Below are positions 1 through 7,870 of a DNA stretch of 35,399 nucleotides, piece after piece. The notes under the pieces are model-generated. The model saw nothing but the letters and a program-made list of their open reading frames with translations, had not been told where the DNA came from and searched no databases. Numbering within the stretch: the first letter of the stretch is position 1; each line of letters opens with the position of its first letter. The position numbers were made by a program, and so were the translations under genes. Source of the stretch: Pseudomonadota bacterium (lineage in GTDB: Bacteria > Myxococcota_A > UBA796 > UBA9615); assembly GCA_024229515.1 (NCBI GenBank), contig JAAESI010000217.1, forward strand, positions 1 to 35,399, in the 5' to 3' direction.

Positions 1-1
1 G

Positions 2-121
2 AGGAAGCTGCTCCACGCCATCTACGGGATGCTCAAGGCCGACGCGGCCTGGGATCCAAGTCGCTTCTACCCCGCCTTCCAAAGCCAGTCCGAGGACCTC
101 ACGGGAGGGAAGATGGCTTGA
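2..121 (+). CDS. IS110-family transposase, C-terminal fragment (cut by window edge)
   Basis: The first 39 codons run open from the left edge to a TGA at 119-121. The peptide begins RKLLHAIYGMLKADAAW and continues through DPSRFYPAF. The R-K-L-L-H-A-I-Y-G-M-L-K signature followed by a short W/F-D-x-x-R/K-F-Y tail is the usual end of IS110/IS116/IS902 transposases, which carry a RuvC-like DEDD domain and a C-terminal Transposase_20 domain. Only the extreme C-terminus is visible, so whether the element is intact cannot be judged. The stop lies only 18 bases from the convergent stop of the DUF4340 gene. Confidence 0.8.
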   Translation, partial: RKLLHAIYGMLKADAAWDPSRFYPAFQSQSEDLTGGKMA

Positions 122-139
122 CGCTCAAGTGAGCATCTA

Positions 140-1243
140 CTACTGCCCGGTCAGTCCGGCCAACGCGTCGGACACTTCCTCGACCGTCGTGCGGCTGACC
201 TTGGCCCAGCTGCCCTTCAGCCGGTGCGACCGCGCGAAGTACTGGTAGACGACCTCGTCGTCCTTGCTCCGCTCGGTGTCGACCTTCCGCGCAAGCTCGA
301 TCTGCCCCAGAGCGGCGGACTCGCTGGCAAACTGGACCGAGACGATCGGCTCGAGATCCGCGGCCGTGGGCATGTCCTCGGCCTGCAGGTAGCTCGACGC
401 CTTCACCGCCAGCAACGACTTCATGAAGCCGTCCAGCACGGCGTCGCGCTCCTCGCTGTCGGGCTGCGACCAGAAGCTGTTGTCCTTGTCGTGCCGGCCC
501 TGGTGGGCCGCCGGGACCGGGGCAGCGTTCGGCGCCTGGATCTGCGCCGCCGCCGCGTCCGCCGGCTCGAAGCCGAGCAGGTCGCGATCGCGCAGGCTGC
601 TGCTGGCGCTGCGGAGCGAACCCAGGTCCTTGCTGCTGAGCAGGTAGGCGGTGCGGCTCCCGGACAGGCGCGCGTAGGTGTCGCTGCTGCCGTAGGCCTT
701 GCTGCCGACCTCCAGGGTCAGGGTCTTGGAGGAGGAGGAGAGCGTGATGCTTCCCTCGGGCTCGTCCAGCCCCATGCCCGCCAGCTCCTCGTCGGTCAGC
801 TCATCGAACTGCCGCAAGGCGGTCAGGTTGCTCAGCCGCTCCACCAGGCTCACCGCCTGGCTGCTGCCGGGGAAGCTCGTCAGCTCCGGCTCCCCGTACT
901 GGGGCGGGGCGGGCGTCTCGGGCTCCACTTCGACGATCTCGACTGAGCCGCTGCTGTCGTCGTCGTCCCCGGCGGGGGCGGGCGTGGCCGGCTCGTCGGG
1001 GGTGATGCGCTTCTTGCGGCCGGCCGTGATCCAAACGCTGGCGTCCTCGCCCTTGCCGTCGATCTGCAGCGTCGCGACGTTCCGCTCCGCCTCCCAGCCG
1101 ACCGTCTTGAGTCCGCCGCCACCGGCGTCGAAGACGACCACGCTCTCCTTGCTGACGGGCTCCTCGCCCTTCCAGGACGACAGCGCCAGGCCCGCGCAGA
1201 TCAGCAGGAACAGTGCGTAGATTCCGAGTTCGCCGGTCCTCAT
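140..1243 (-). CDS. DUF4340-type membrane-anchored protein of a gliding-type ABC module
   Basis: This 367-residue protein has one N-terminal membrane segment (about residues 7-22) and then a long extracytoplasmic region. The arrangement and the order of motifs (a repeated L-x-x-L-x-x-L/F-D-E-L-x-x-E-E-L-A-x-x-G-L-D-E-P pattern near residues 135-160) fit DUF4340 proteins, which are commonly encoded after GldG-like genes. Residues about 82-115 form an acidic and Pro-rich insert containing DDDDSSGS, probably a disordered linker inside the first repeat. The ATG overlaps the stop of the GldG-like gene by four bases (ATGA), so it is the last gene of a four-gene operon. The exact role is not known; by position it is an accessory factor of the ABC-2 exporter. 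The family call rests on context and pattern, not a profile search. Confidence 0.75.
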   Translation of the reverse strand: MRTGELGIYALFLLICAGLALSSWKGEEPVSKESVVVFDAGGGGLKTVGWEAERNVATLQIDGKGEDASVWITAGRKKRITPDEPATPAPAGDDDDSSGSVEIVEVEPETPAPPQYGEPELTSFPGSSQAVSLVERLSNLTALRQFDELTDEELAGMGLDEPEGSITLSSSSKTLTLEVGSKAYGSSDTYARLSGSRTAYLLSSKDLGSLRSASSSLRDRDLLGFEPADAAAAQIQAPNAAPVPAAHQGRHDKDNSFWSQPDSEERDAVLDGFMKSLLAVKASSYLQAEDMPTAADLEPIVSVQFASESAALGQIELARKVDTERSKDDEVVYQYFARSHRLKGSWAKVSRTTVEEVSDALAGLTGQ

Positions 1244-3042
1244 GCCGTCCTCCTGCGCCGCTGCACGCCGACTCCGACGCCAAAGAAGAGCATCGGGACC
1301 CCGAAGGTCGAGCTCCAGAACCAGAGCGACTCGCCCTCGGCGCTGTGGACCACGGGCACGTCCTCGATGTCGGCGACCTCACCGATCAGCTGGATGTCGT
1401 CCTCGAGCCAGCGCACCGCGTCGTGCAGCCACTGCCGGTTGCCCTTGCTGCGGGCCATGATCGTGTCCGCCGCGATGTCGACGTCGGCCGTCACGATGGC
1501 CCGTCCCCCGCGCCCGGCGCCGTCCCGCTCGGGGAGTTCGACCGCGGCCACCAACTGGTAGACGTCCTTCTTCTCGACGCCCTTGTCCCACTCCAGGTCG
1601 CCGTCGCTCTCGGCCCACGTGCCGGCCACCGACCGGACCGTGAACTGCACGTCGGCGTCGGTCCCCTCGAGCTTGTCCACCGAGCCCGAACCGTCCAGGA
1701 AGAAGGCCACCTGGTTGCTGATCCGGCTGAGCACCGTGGTGCTGTCGTGGGTGCCGAAGCGCGTCGTGAGGAGGAACTGCCGGTCCGACAGCGCCCCCCG
1801 GAAGGGGAAGAACTTGCGGTCGTGGGTCAGCACGTCGGTGCCGATCGTGACGCCCAACGCCGCCAGCAGCGGATCCAGCTGGACCGGCTCCTCCACGTCG
1901 GGGTCAACCATGACGACGAGGGCGCCGCCGCCCTGCACGTACTCGATCAGCGACGCGACCTCGGGCTCCAACAGGGGCAGTCGGGGGCCGGGCAGGAACA
2001 CGAGGGTCGCGTCCTCCGGCACCTGGTTGCCGAGGTCGTCCTTCGGGCCGAGCTTCTTGACCTTGAAGTTCATCCGCTCGAGCAGCTCTTTGGTGACCTT
2101 GAGCCCCGGGGAGTCGTCCGCGCGGGGGCTGGTGGTCCGCTCGCCGTGGCCCAGCACGAAGTACGCGGTCTTCTGGTCGCGCGTGACCTTCGCCAGCTTC
2201 TTGCCGAAGTCGCCGTCCAGCTTCTTGATCTTGCTGCGTGCCTTGTCCGGCTTGAGCGCCAGCGGCACCGACTCGTGGGAGTCGCCCTTGCTGACGACGA
2301 TCGTCCCGTTCTTGCGGGCCCGCAGTTCCTTGGCGAGCGTCGGGTTCATGTCCCGATCGACCGTGCGCACGGTCAGCTGCTCGGACGCCTTGTCGAGGTC
2401 GTCGAAGTAGGGCGCGATGGTGCGATGCACGTCGTTCCCGGGCGGGAAGAAGAGCGTCACGGTGACCGGCTCCTGGAGGTTCCGGATCATCTCCACGGTC
2501 GAATCGCTGGGGACCAGCGTGCGGAACGTGCGGAGATCGATCTTGGTGTCGGCCTCCGCGGCCCAGTAGTTGAGCAGCCCCAACCCGCCGATCACCAGCG
2601 CCAGGGCGAGTCCAGCACGACCCGCGTCGGCCAGCCGTCGGCTCTCCAGCCGCACCGCGCCGTACATCGAGGCGAGGCTCGACTCCATCAGCACGATCGG
2701 CAGGGTGCCGGCCAGCAGCAGCATCGCCGACGCCAGCTTCACGAGGACGGCGAAGTCACCCTCGCCCAGCGCCGCCGGGGAACCTTCGGCGGCCGCTCCA
2801 TAAGCAGCCACGCCCGCGAGCGCGGCGGCGTAGGCGGGCACGAGGCGTCCCAGGACCGCGCGGGTCTCGCCCGAGCTGGCCGACCACTTCTGCAGCCGGC
2901 TCCCCAGGGCGGCGATGACGCCGAGCACGCCTAGGACCGCCAGGGGCGTGCGCGCGCTGCTGCCGGGGCCGAAGACCCGCTCGCCGATGAACAGCAGCAG
3001 CAAGCCGCCGAGGTACCAGGCCAAGGCCATGGAGCCGCGCAT
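1240..3042 (-). CDS. GldG-like ABC transporter auxiliary protein
   Basis: This 600-residue protein has about five hydrophobic segments in the first 165 residues, a large extracytoplasmic domain and a single C-terminal membrane helix followed by RRRR. The central region (about 165-470) has the ABC_transp_aux/GldG features: a VTVTLFFPPGND start, a YFDDLDKASEQ helix, VSKGDSHE, a YFVLGHGER segment and a FLPGPRLPLLEPEVASL stretch. In gliding Bacteroidetes GldG works with GldF and GldA; outside them the family accompanies ABC-2 exporters of unknown substrate. ATG 3042 was chosen because it overlaps the permease stop (TAATG) and has GGAGG eight bases upstream. A GTG nine bases earlier is also open. 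Confidence 0.85.
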   Translation of the reverse strand: MRGSMALAWYLGGLLLLFIGERVFGPGSSARTPLAVLGVLGVIAALGSRLQKWSASSGETRAVLGRLVPAYAAALAGVAAYGAAAEGSPAALGEGDFAVLVKLASAMLLLAGTLPIVLMESSLASMYGAVRLESRRLADAGRAGLALALVIGGLGLLNYWAAEADTKIDLRTFRTLVPSDSTVEMIRNLQEPVTVTLFFPPGNDVHRTIAPYFDDLDKASEQLTVRTVDRDMNPTLAKELRARKNGTIVVSKGDSHESVPLALKPDKARSKIKKLDGDFGKKLAKVTRDQKTAYFVLGHGERTTSPRADDSPGLKVTKELLERMNFKVKKLGPKDDLGNQVPEDATLVFLPGPRLPLLEPEVASLIEYVQGGGALVVMVDPDVEEPVQLDPLLAALGVTIGTDVLTHDRKFFPFRGALSDRQFLLTTRFGTHDSTTVLSRISNQVAFFLDGSGSVDKLEGTDADVQFTVRSVAGTWAESDGDLEWDKGVEKKDVYQLVAAVELPERDGAGRGGRAIVTADVDIAADTIMARSKGNRQWLHDAVRWLEDDIQLIGEVADIEDVPVVHSAEGESLWFWSSTFGVPMLFFGVGVGVQRRRRTA

Positions 3043-3767
3043 TATCGCCACCTCCGTGCGCCCAGCACGACCCGTGCGCCCAGGAGCGCCAGGAAGGTGA
3101 GCGAGCCGAAGTAGACGAAGTCACGCGTGTGGAGCGTGCCCTTGCCCATGTCCTCGACGTGCGTTTGGTAGAGCGACAGGTAGGTGAAGATGTCCGACAG
3201 GGGCGGTTCGGTCCGCCCCGCGACCCACCACGACACGACCAGCAGGCCGATGAGCACGCCGCCGACGATGCCGCCGACGAGCTGGTGGTGCGTCAGGGAC
3301 GAGCTGAAGGTGCCGACGGCCGTGCACAGCGCGCCGGTCATCAGGAGCCCGAGGTAGCCCGACAGCACGTGGCCGCCGTGGACCTGGCCGTTCACCGCGA
3401 TCATGAGCGGCATGTAGGCGGTCAGGCCGATGAAGACGAGCACGAACCCGTACGCGCCGAGCCACTTGCCGAGCACCATCTGCCACTCGGAGATCGGCGC
3501 TGTGTACAGCGTCACGATGGTGTCTTCACGGAGCTCGCGGGCGAACACCCCCATCGACAGGAGGATCCCGGCGAAGCAGGTGAAGCCGAAGCCGAAGTAG
3601 AAGAAGTACGACAGCGCCTGGGAGCTCTTGAGCGCCCGGTCGCCCATGGCGGCGTACTGGAAGAGCATACCGGTGGCGACCAGGAGCACCGCGATGATCG
3701 CGTAGCCGAGCAGGCTCCCGAAGTACTCGCTGAGGTCGCGCTTGGCGATCAGCAGGATGGCCTTCAT
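3042..3767 (-). CDS. ABC-2 type permease (GldF-like)
   Basis: This 241-residue integral membrane protein has six predicted helices (about 18-38, 55-75, 103-123, 136-156, 163-183, 219-236). Between helices 2 and 3 lies the cytoplasmic segment RELREDTIVTLYTAPISEWQ followed by MVLGKWLG. This is the conserved coupling region of GldF/NosY-like ABC-2 permeases (R-E-x-x-x-x-T-x-x-x-L-x-x-x-P-I-S, then G-K). It should form the membrane channel with the ATPase encoded just upstream. Its ATG overlaps the ATPase stop by four bases (ATGA), and its own stop overlaps the GldG-like start. Length is normal for the family. Substrate unknown. Confidence 0.88.
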   Translation of the reverse strand: MKAILLIAKRDLSEYFGSLLGYAIIAVLLVATGMLFQYAAMGDRALKSSQALSYFFYFGFGFTCFAGILLSMGVFARELREDTIVTLYTAPISEWQMVLGKWLGAYGFVLVFIGLTAYMPLMIAVNGQVHGGHVLSGYLGLLMTGALCTAVGTFSSSLTHHQLVGGIVGGVLIGLLVVSWWVAGRTEPPLSDIFTYLSLYQTHVEDMGKGTLHTRDFVYFGSLTFLALLGARVVLGARRWR

Positions 3768-4699
3768 GCGGCACCTCCCCGTCCGGTCATCGACAGGAAC
3801 GCGTTTTCGAGCGCCCCGCGGGCGGGCTCCAACCGGTGCACGCCGACGCCGGCGGCGACCAGGGCGGCGACCAGTTCGGCGGGCTCGTCCTTGCTGAGGG
3901 ACAGCCCGAAGGTGGCGTACCCGTCAGTGAAGCGGCCGGTGCGGACCTCGGTCACCAGCGGCGTGGCGGCGATGACCTCAGCGGCTGCTTCGGGGTCGCC
4001 CTGGACCGTCAGGTCGAAGTTGAGGCTGTGGCTGAAGCGGGCCAACAGCTCCGCCTCGGTGCCCTGCGCCTTGAGCTCCCCGTCATCCAGCACGAGCAGC
4101 TGGTCGCAGGTCTCCTCGACCTCCGTGAGGATGTGGGAACTGATGAGGATCGTGTGCTTGCCGCCGAGGCTGCGGACGAGGTTCCGCATCTCCACGATCT
4201 GCACCGGGTCCAGGCCCGAGATCGGCTCGTCGAGGATCAGCAGGTCGGGGTCGTGCACGATCGCCTGGGCGATGCCCACCCGCTTGCGGAAGCCCAGCGA
4301 CAGCGTGCCGATGCGCTGGCGTCCCTTGCCCTGGAGCGCCGTCTGCTCGATGACCTCGGGCACCCGACGGGCGAGCGTGGCGGCGTCCATGCCGCGGAGC
4401 TTGCCGAGGTACTTGAGGTACCCGTCGACGGTCATCTCGTCGTACAGCGGCGGCTTCTCGGGGAGGTAGCCGATGCGGGAGCGCATGGCGTCGGGCTGGG
4501 CGACCAGGTCCGTGCCGGCGACGCGCACCGAGCCGGACGTGGGCAGCAGGTAGCCCGCGAGGATCTTGAGGGCGGTGCTCTTGCCCGCTCCGTTCAGCCC
4601 GAGGAAGCCCGCGATGCGGCCCTTCTCGATGGTGAACGACAAGTCGTAGATGGCTCGCGTCATCCCGTAGTACTTCGTCAGTGCGTTGACTTCGATCAT
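3764..4699 (-). CDS. ABC transporter ATP-binding protein (GldA-like)
   Basis: This 311-residue ATPase opens MIEVNALTKYYG. Walker A is GLNGAGKS (residues 34-41), the Q-loop region is YLPEKPPLYDEMTV, and Walker B is LLILDEP (153-159), followed by the D-loop SGLDP and an H-switch in ILISSHI. The ABC signature reads LSLGF (about 133-137) in place of LSGGQ, a variant common in ABC-2 drug and gliding exporters. The C-terminal 85 residues form the usual accessory domain. It is the first gene of the ATPase-permease-GldG-DUF4340 operon. The reading frame stays open upstream to a TTG at 4762, but that TTG is part of the predicted -35 box, so ATG 4699 is the likely start. A GAGAGGAGG run lies 13 bases upstream. 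Confidence 0.92.
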   Translation of the reverse strand: MIEVNALTKYYGMTRAIYDLSFTIEKGRIAGFLGLNGAGKSTALKILAGYLLPTSGSVRVAGTDLVAQPDAMRSRIGYLPEKPPLYDEMTVDGYLKYLGKLRGMDAATLARRVPEVIEQTALQGKGRQRIGTLSLGFRKRVGIAQAIVHDPDLLILDEPISGLDPVQIVEMRNLVRSLGGKHTILISSHILTEVEETCDQLLVLDDGELKAQGTEAELLARFSHSLNFDLTVQGDPEAAAEVIAATPLVTEVRTGRFTDGYATFGLSLSKDEPAELVAALVAAGVGVHRLEPARGALENAFLSMTGRGGAA

Positions 4700-4734
4700 C
4701 GGATTCGGACGGCCTCCTCTCTCAGAGGCCGCGA

Positions 4735-4762
4735 ATCCTACGGATTGAACGCGCGTCGTCAA
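4735..4762 (-). promoter_or_regulatory. Promoter of the ABC-2 (Gld-type) operon
   Basis: On the minus strand the sequence reads TTGACG, 16 bases, TAGGAT, then TCGCGGCC. It lies 36 bases upstream of the ATPase ATG. Spacing and the GC-rich block after the -10 match the other promoters in this window. Start-site mapping is needed to confirm it. Confidence 0.6.
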
Positions 4763-4767
4763 CGGGT

Positions 4768-4876
4768 CCAGGGATCAGGCCCCAGGCCTCAGGGTCAGGG
4801 GTCAGGGGTCAGTAGAACGGCAAAAGGCCCCAGGGGTGCCATCCCTGAGGCCTGATGCCTGTCGCCTGATCCCTGG
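4768..4876. repeat. Opposed arrays of 7-base repeats forming a long imperfect hairpin
   Basis: The left half contains heptads such as ATCAGGC, CCCAGGC and three exact GGGTCAG units (4792-4812). The right half contains GCCTGAT, GCCTGTC and GCCTGAT, which are inverted relative to the left. The outermost arms, CCAGGGATCAGGC (4768-4780) and GCCTGATCCCTGG (4864-4876), are perfectly complementary over 13 bases. A second pair, CAGGCCTCAGGG (4783-4794) and CCCTGAGGCCTG (4843-4854), is complementary over 12. The repeat touches the stop codon of the minus-strand GEVED-domain gene, so its transcript could fold here and terminate or be stabilised. There is no U-tract. Confidence 0.75.
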
Positions 4877-6982
4877 CTAATCGGCGCACTCAATGGTCAC
4901 GTCGTAGACCTCACAGCAGCCGGGGCTGCCGAACGCGGCGTCGTACATCGCCGAGTCTTCGACCGTCAGGTGGACCGGGTTCCCCGGCAGCAACCACGGA
5001 ATGGGGTCGGCGCCGATGAGGCTCATGCTCACCAGCTCCGTGCTCGGACCCACCGCGGGACCGCCGAGGCTGCTCTCGCAGACCTGCAGGTCGGCCGCGA
5101 CCGCGTCCAGTTCGTCCACGAGGAGGTCGATCTCGGCGCCCAGGCCGGCCAACTCGGCCTCCAGCCCGGCGGCCTCGGCGTTGCAGGTCTCGAGGTCCCC
5201 GCCGCCGACCGTCGCGTTGCTGAGGCAGACGTCCAGCTCGGCTTCCAGCGTGCTCGAGGTCGTGATCCAGACGGCGCAGGTCTCGCCTTCGCAGTCACCG
5301 CTGGCGAGCGCCAGGGCGAGGGCGTCGGTGCTCGCGGCGGCGTCGGCCGCGCCGGCGGCGATGGCAGACATGTCGGAGCCGAAGGAGGCGGACGTCGCGG
5401 TGCTGGTGGCGAAGTCGGCGGCAGCGGCGGCCGCGAAGACGGCGTCGGTCGCGGCGAGCGCGGCCCCGGAGGCGAAGCTGTGGGCTTCGATGGCCACGAG
5501 GGCCAGCGCGGCGCTGTCGGCGAGGGCCAGGGCGAGGGCGTCGGCGGTCGCTTCGGCGTGGGCGTTCACGTCCACCGAGGCGTCGGCCCAGGCGATGGCG
5601 AAGGCATCCGCGAAGGCGTCGGCCCAGATCCCGAGGGCGATGGCGTCGGCGTAGGCATCGGCGTACGCACCGGCGGAAGCCCAGGCTTCGGCGCGGGCGT
5701 CGGCGCTGGCGGAAGCCTCGGCGTAGGCAAACGCGACGGCGTCGGCGTAGGCGATGGCCTCGGCGTAGGCCCCGGCGAAGGAGGCGGCCTCGGCCTCGGC
5801 GGCGGCGAGGGCGAACGCGGCGGCGCTGGCGTGGGTGGTCGCGTTGGCGCTCGCCGCGGCGGTCGCGACGGCCACGGCCTGGGCGGACGCGGCGGCCGAG
5901 GCGCTGGCCGAAGCGGACGCGGTCGCGCTGCTGCTGGCGCTCGCCGAAGCGGTCGCGCAGGGCACCGACGCGCTGGAGGACGCGGTCGACGAAGCGCTGA
6001 TGGACGCGGACGCGGCGGAGGCATCCGCGGCGAGGGCGTGCGCTTCGGCGGCGGTCGCGGCGATGCTGGCGGCGGAGGCGGAAGCGGAGGCGTCCGCGGC
6101 GGCGATCGACGCGTCGACGACCGAAGCCAGGACCTGGGTCTCGACGGCGGCGAGGGCGGCGACGTGGGCGAGGCTCACCTCACGCATCGCATTGATGCTC
6201 GTGAGCGCCTGGTCGGCCTCGCGGCCGCGGGAGCGGTGGTCGCTGTCGAAGGCCCAATCGTCATCGAACGCGCTGTCGAGCACGGGGCGCAAGATGAGCG
6301 AGTCCTCGATCTCGCCGGCGTTGAAGGAGCCGGAGCCGTCCCAGTCGTTGGGCACGGGCGAGTCGGTGAGCGCGAGCCGCATCCAGGCCTGGCGGCGGCT
6401 GGGGACGGGCCAGAAGCCGCTCAGTTCGACCTCGACGCTGCTGCCGGGGACGACCGTCACGGGGAGGTTCTGCACGCGCCACTCCTCGAAGGCGGGGGTG
6501 GGAGCCCACTCGCCGTCGCCGTTGGCGTCCAGGAGCACGTTGAGGAACCACCCCGCGGTGGGGGCGTCCGGGGCCGCCGTGATGCGCACGTCGGCGCTGA
6601 CGGAGGTGACCGTGAGGGCGCGGAGCCCGACGATGCCGTCGTCGTGGCGGTCGTCGTCGGTCATGTTGTGGGTGCCGTCCCCGTCGTCGGGGTCGAGCAC
6701 GCCGCGCTCGCCGGTGACGGCGTCGCCGAGGAAGGCGGAGTTCAGGACGGTGACGTGGGCGTCCGAGGGGAACGAGCCCATGCCCGCGACCCCGTCACCA
6801 GGGCTGTAACGGGTGGGGTAGCCGTCGGGTGCGTCGCCGTAGTCGCCCAGCACCTGGTTGGAAGTGTCCGGGGGGACGTTGTCCTCGACCGGCTCCGTGG
6901 GGCAGCCGGTGTTGCCGAGCAGGCCCAGCAGCAGGGGGACGGTGGCGAGGCGGGCGATCGTGTCTGAGTCGATGAGGGTCAT
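4877..6982 (-). CDS. Secreted GEVED-domain protein with silk-like alternating-alanine region
   Basis: This 701-residue protein begins with a hydrophobic segment ending LLGLLGNTGC, a probable but imperfect lipobox (Cys27, Asn at -3). Residues 46-240 start GDYGDAPDGYPTRYSPG and end FNAGEIEDSLI. They contain FLNVLLDANGDGEW, the hallmarks of the GEVED domain found in large surface proteins. Residues about 268-565 are almost pure Ala/Ser/Asp with aromatic residues, and over long stretches Ala sits at every second position (AYADAYADAIALGIWADAFA). Residues about 570-650 look like a coiled coil with scattered Cys, followed by a short Cys-containing end (SPGCCEVYDVTIECAD). ATG 6982 has GGAGG five bases upstream. 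Function is unknown; a structural or adhesive surface protein is an inference. A six-base codon-pair periodicity is visible in the DNA. Confidence 0.8.
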   Translation of the reverse strand: MTLIDSDTIARLATVPLLLGLLGNTGCPTEPVEDNVPPDTSNQVLGDYGDAPDGYPTRYSPGDGVAGMGSFPSDAHVTVLNSAFLGDAVTGERGVLDPDDGDGTHNMTDDDRHDDGIVGLRALTVTSVSADVRITAAPDAPTAGWFLNVLLDANGDGEWAPTPAFEEWRVQNLPVTVVPGSSVEVELSGFWPVPSRRQAWMRLALTDSPVPNDWDGSGSFNAGEIEDSLILRPVLDSAFDDDWAFDSDHRSRGREADQALTSINAMREVSLAHVAALAAVETQVLASVVDASIAAADASASASAASIAATAAEAHALAADASAASASISASSTASSSASVPCATASASASSSATASASASASAAASAQAVAVATAAASANATTHASAAAFALAAAEAEAASFAGAYAEAIAYADAVAFAYAEASASADARAEAWASAGAYADAYADAIALGIWADAFADAFAIAWADASVDVNAHAEATADALALALADSAALALVAIEAHSFASGAALAATDAVFAAAAAADFATSTATSASFGSDMSAIAAGAADAAASTDALALALASGDCEGETCAVWITTSSTLEAELDVCLSNATVGGGDLETCNAEAAGLEAELAGLGAEIDLLVDELDAVAADLQVCESSLGGPAVGPSTELVSMSLIGADPIPWLLPGNPVHLTVEDSAMYDAAFGSPGCCEVYDVTIECAD
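5290..6181 (-). repeat. Coding low-complexity region, alternating Ala-X dipeptides
   Basis: Over about 890 bases the minus strand is a degenerate six-base repeat of GCN plus one variable codon. The variable codon encodes mostly Ser, Asp, Glu, Tyr, Phe or Trp. The opposite strand is free of stops here, which creates long false reading frames. Such sequence is prone to slippage and to assembly collapse. Confidence 0.8.
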
Positions 6983-7075
6983 GAGGACCTCCGTGTTGGT
7001 TCACAGAGGTCGAAGGGGAGGGGGGACGGGGTTTTTGCGGATGGACCTCAGATTTGTACCGATCGCCTCCCGGCC

Positions 7076-7103
7076 TTCACCTCCCCGTCCCATCCGCTAC
7101 CAT
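7076..7103 (+). promoter_or_regulatory. Promoter of surE-pcm-apt; predicted leaderless
   Basis: The sequence reads TTCACC, 16 bases, TACCAT, then CCGCGGCC directly followed by the GTG start at 7112. Only eight bases separate the -10 from the start codon, and no Shine-Dalgarno sequence is present, so the transcript probably begins at or next to the GTG. Confidence 0.6.
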
Positions 7104-7111
7104 CCGCGGCC

Positions 7112-7870
7112 GTGACTCGACCCCTCATCCTCGTGACCAACGACGACGGCGTGGCCGCCGATGGACTCGCCGCCCTCCGGGCCGCCGTCGAGCCCCTCGG
7201 TGACGTCTGGACCGTCGCCCCCCAGGCCCAGCAGTCCGCGATGTCGCACGCGCTGACGCTTCACAAGCCGCTGCGGGTGCGGGAGCTGGGGAACCAGACG
7301 TTCGCGCTCACGGGCACGCCGACCGACTGCGTCTTCTTCGCGATCTGGCACCTGCTCCCCCGCAAGCCCGACGTGGTCGTCTCCGGCATCAACCACGGCC
7401 CCAACATCGGCGACGACGTCAGCTACTCCGGCACCGTCTCGGCGGCGCTGGAGGCGGCGATCATGGGCATCCCCGGGATCGCGTTCTCCCACCTGGCCCA
7501 CAAGCACGCCCCGGACTTCCGGGACATCGCCGCCTACGCCCCGTCCATCACGGGCGAGGTCCTCGAGCGCGGCCTTCCCCCCCGCGTGTACCTCAACGTG
7601 AATGCGCCGAACGTGCCCCACGGACAGCTCAAGGGCGTGCGCGTCACCAAGCTCGGCATGCGCCACTACGACGACTGCATCGTCGAAGCGCGAGACCCTC
7701 GCGGGAAGCCCTACTACTGGGTTGGCGGCAGCGGTTTCCACTTCGAGGACATCCCCGGCAGCGACTGCAACGCCGTGGACGAGGGCTTCGTGTCGGTGAC
7801 CCCGCTGTTGGCCGATCCGACCCACCACGAGGCGATGGGCCTGCTGAAGAGCTGGAACCTGGAGACGTGA
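7112..7870 (+). CDS. surE: 5'/3'-nucleotidase SurE
   Basis: This 252-residue protein matches SurE, a metal-dependent phosphatase of nucleoside 5'- and 3'-monophosphates (and in some species exopolyphosphate) linked to stationary-phase survival. The N-terminal LVTNDDG motif supplies metal ligands Asp11 and Asp12. Ser42 (QQSAMSHALT) and Asn94 (VVSGINHGPNIGDD) complete the site, followed by the conserved SYSGTVSAALEA helix. Length is typical. The GTG start at 7112 is supported by the LILVTNDDG alignment and by a promoter ending eight bases before it. The stop overlaps the pcm start (GTGA), reproducing the surE-pcm pairing known from Escherichia coli. Confidence 0.96.
   Translation: MTRPLILVTNDDGVAADGLAALRAAVEPLGDVWTVAPQAQQSAMSHALTLHKPLRVRELGNQTFALTGTPTDCVFFAIWHLLPRKPDVVVSGINHGPNIGDDVSYSGTVSAALEAAIMGIPGIAFSHLAHKHAPDFRDIAAYAPSITGEVLERGLPPRVYLNVNAPNVPHGQLKGVRVTKLGMRHYDDCIVEARDPRGKPYYWVGGSGFHFEDIPGSDCNAVDEGFVSVTPLLADPTHHEAMGLLKSWNLET

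Noticed and set aside
1213..2934. 573-residue plus-strand frame opposite the GldG-like gene
   Set aside because: Composition is Arg/His/Gly-rich with no motif; the minus-strand protein is a clear GldG relative in a coupled operon.
4700..4762. N-terminal extension of the ABC ATPase to a TTG at 4762
   Set aside because: The TTG is part of the predicted -35 and the extra residues are not family-like.
4970..6967. 665-residue open frame on the plus strand opposite the GEVED-domain gene
   Set aside because: It is a by-product of the alternating GCN codons; the peptide is Gly/Arg-rich low complexity with no start signal, while the minus strand has a signal peptide and recognisable domain.
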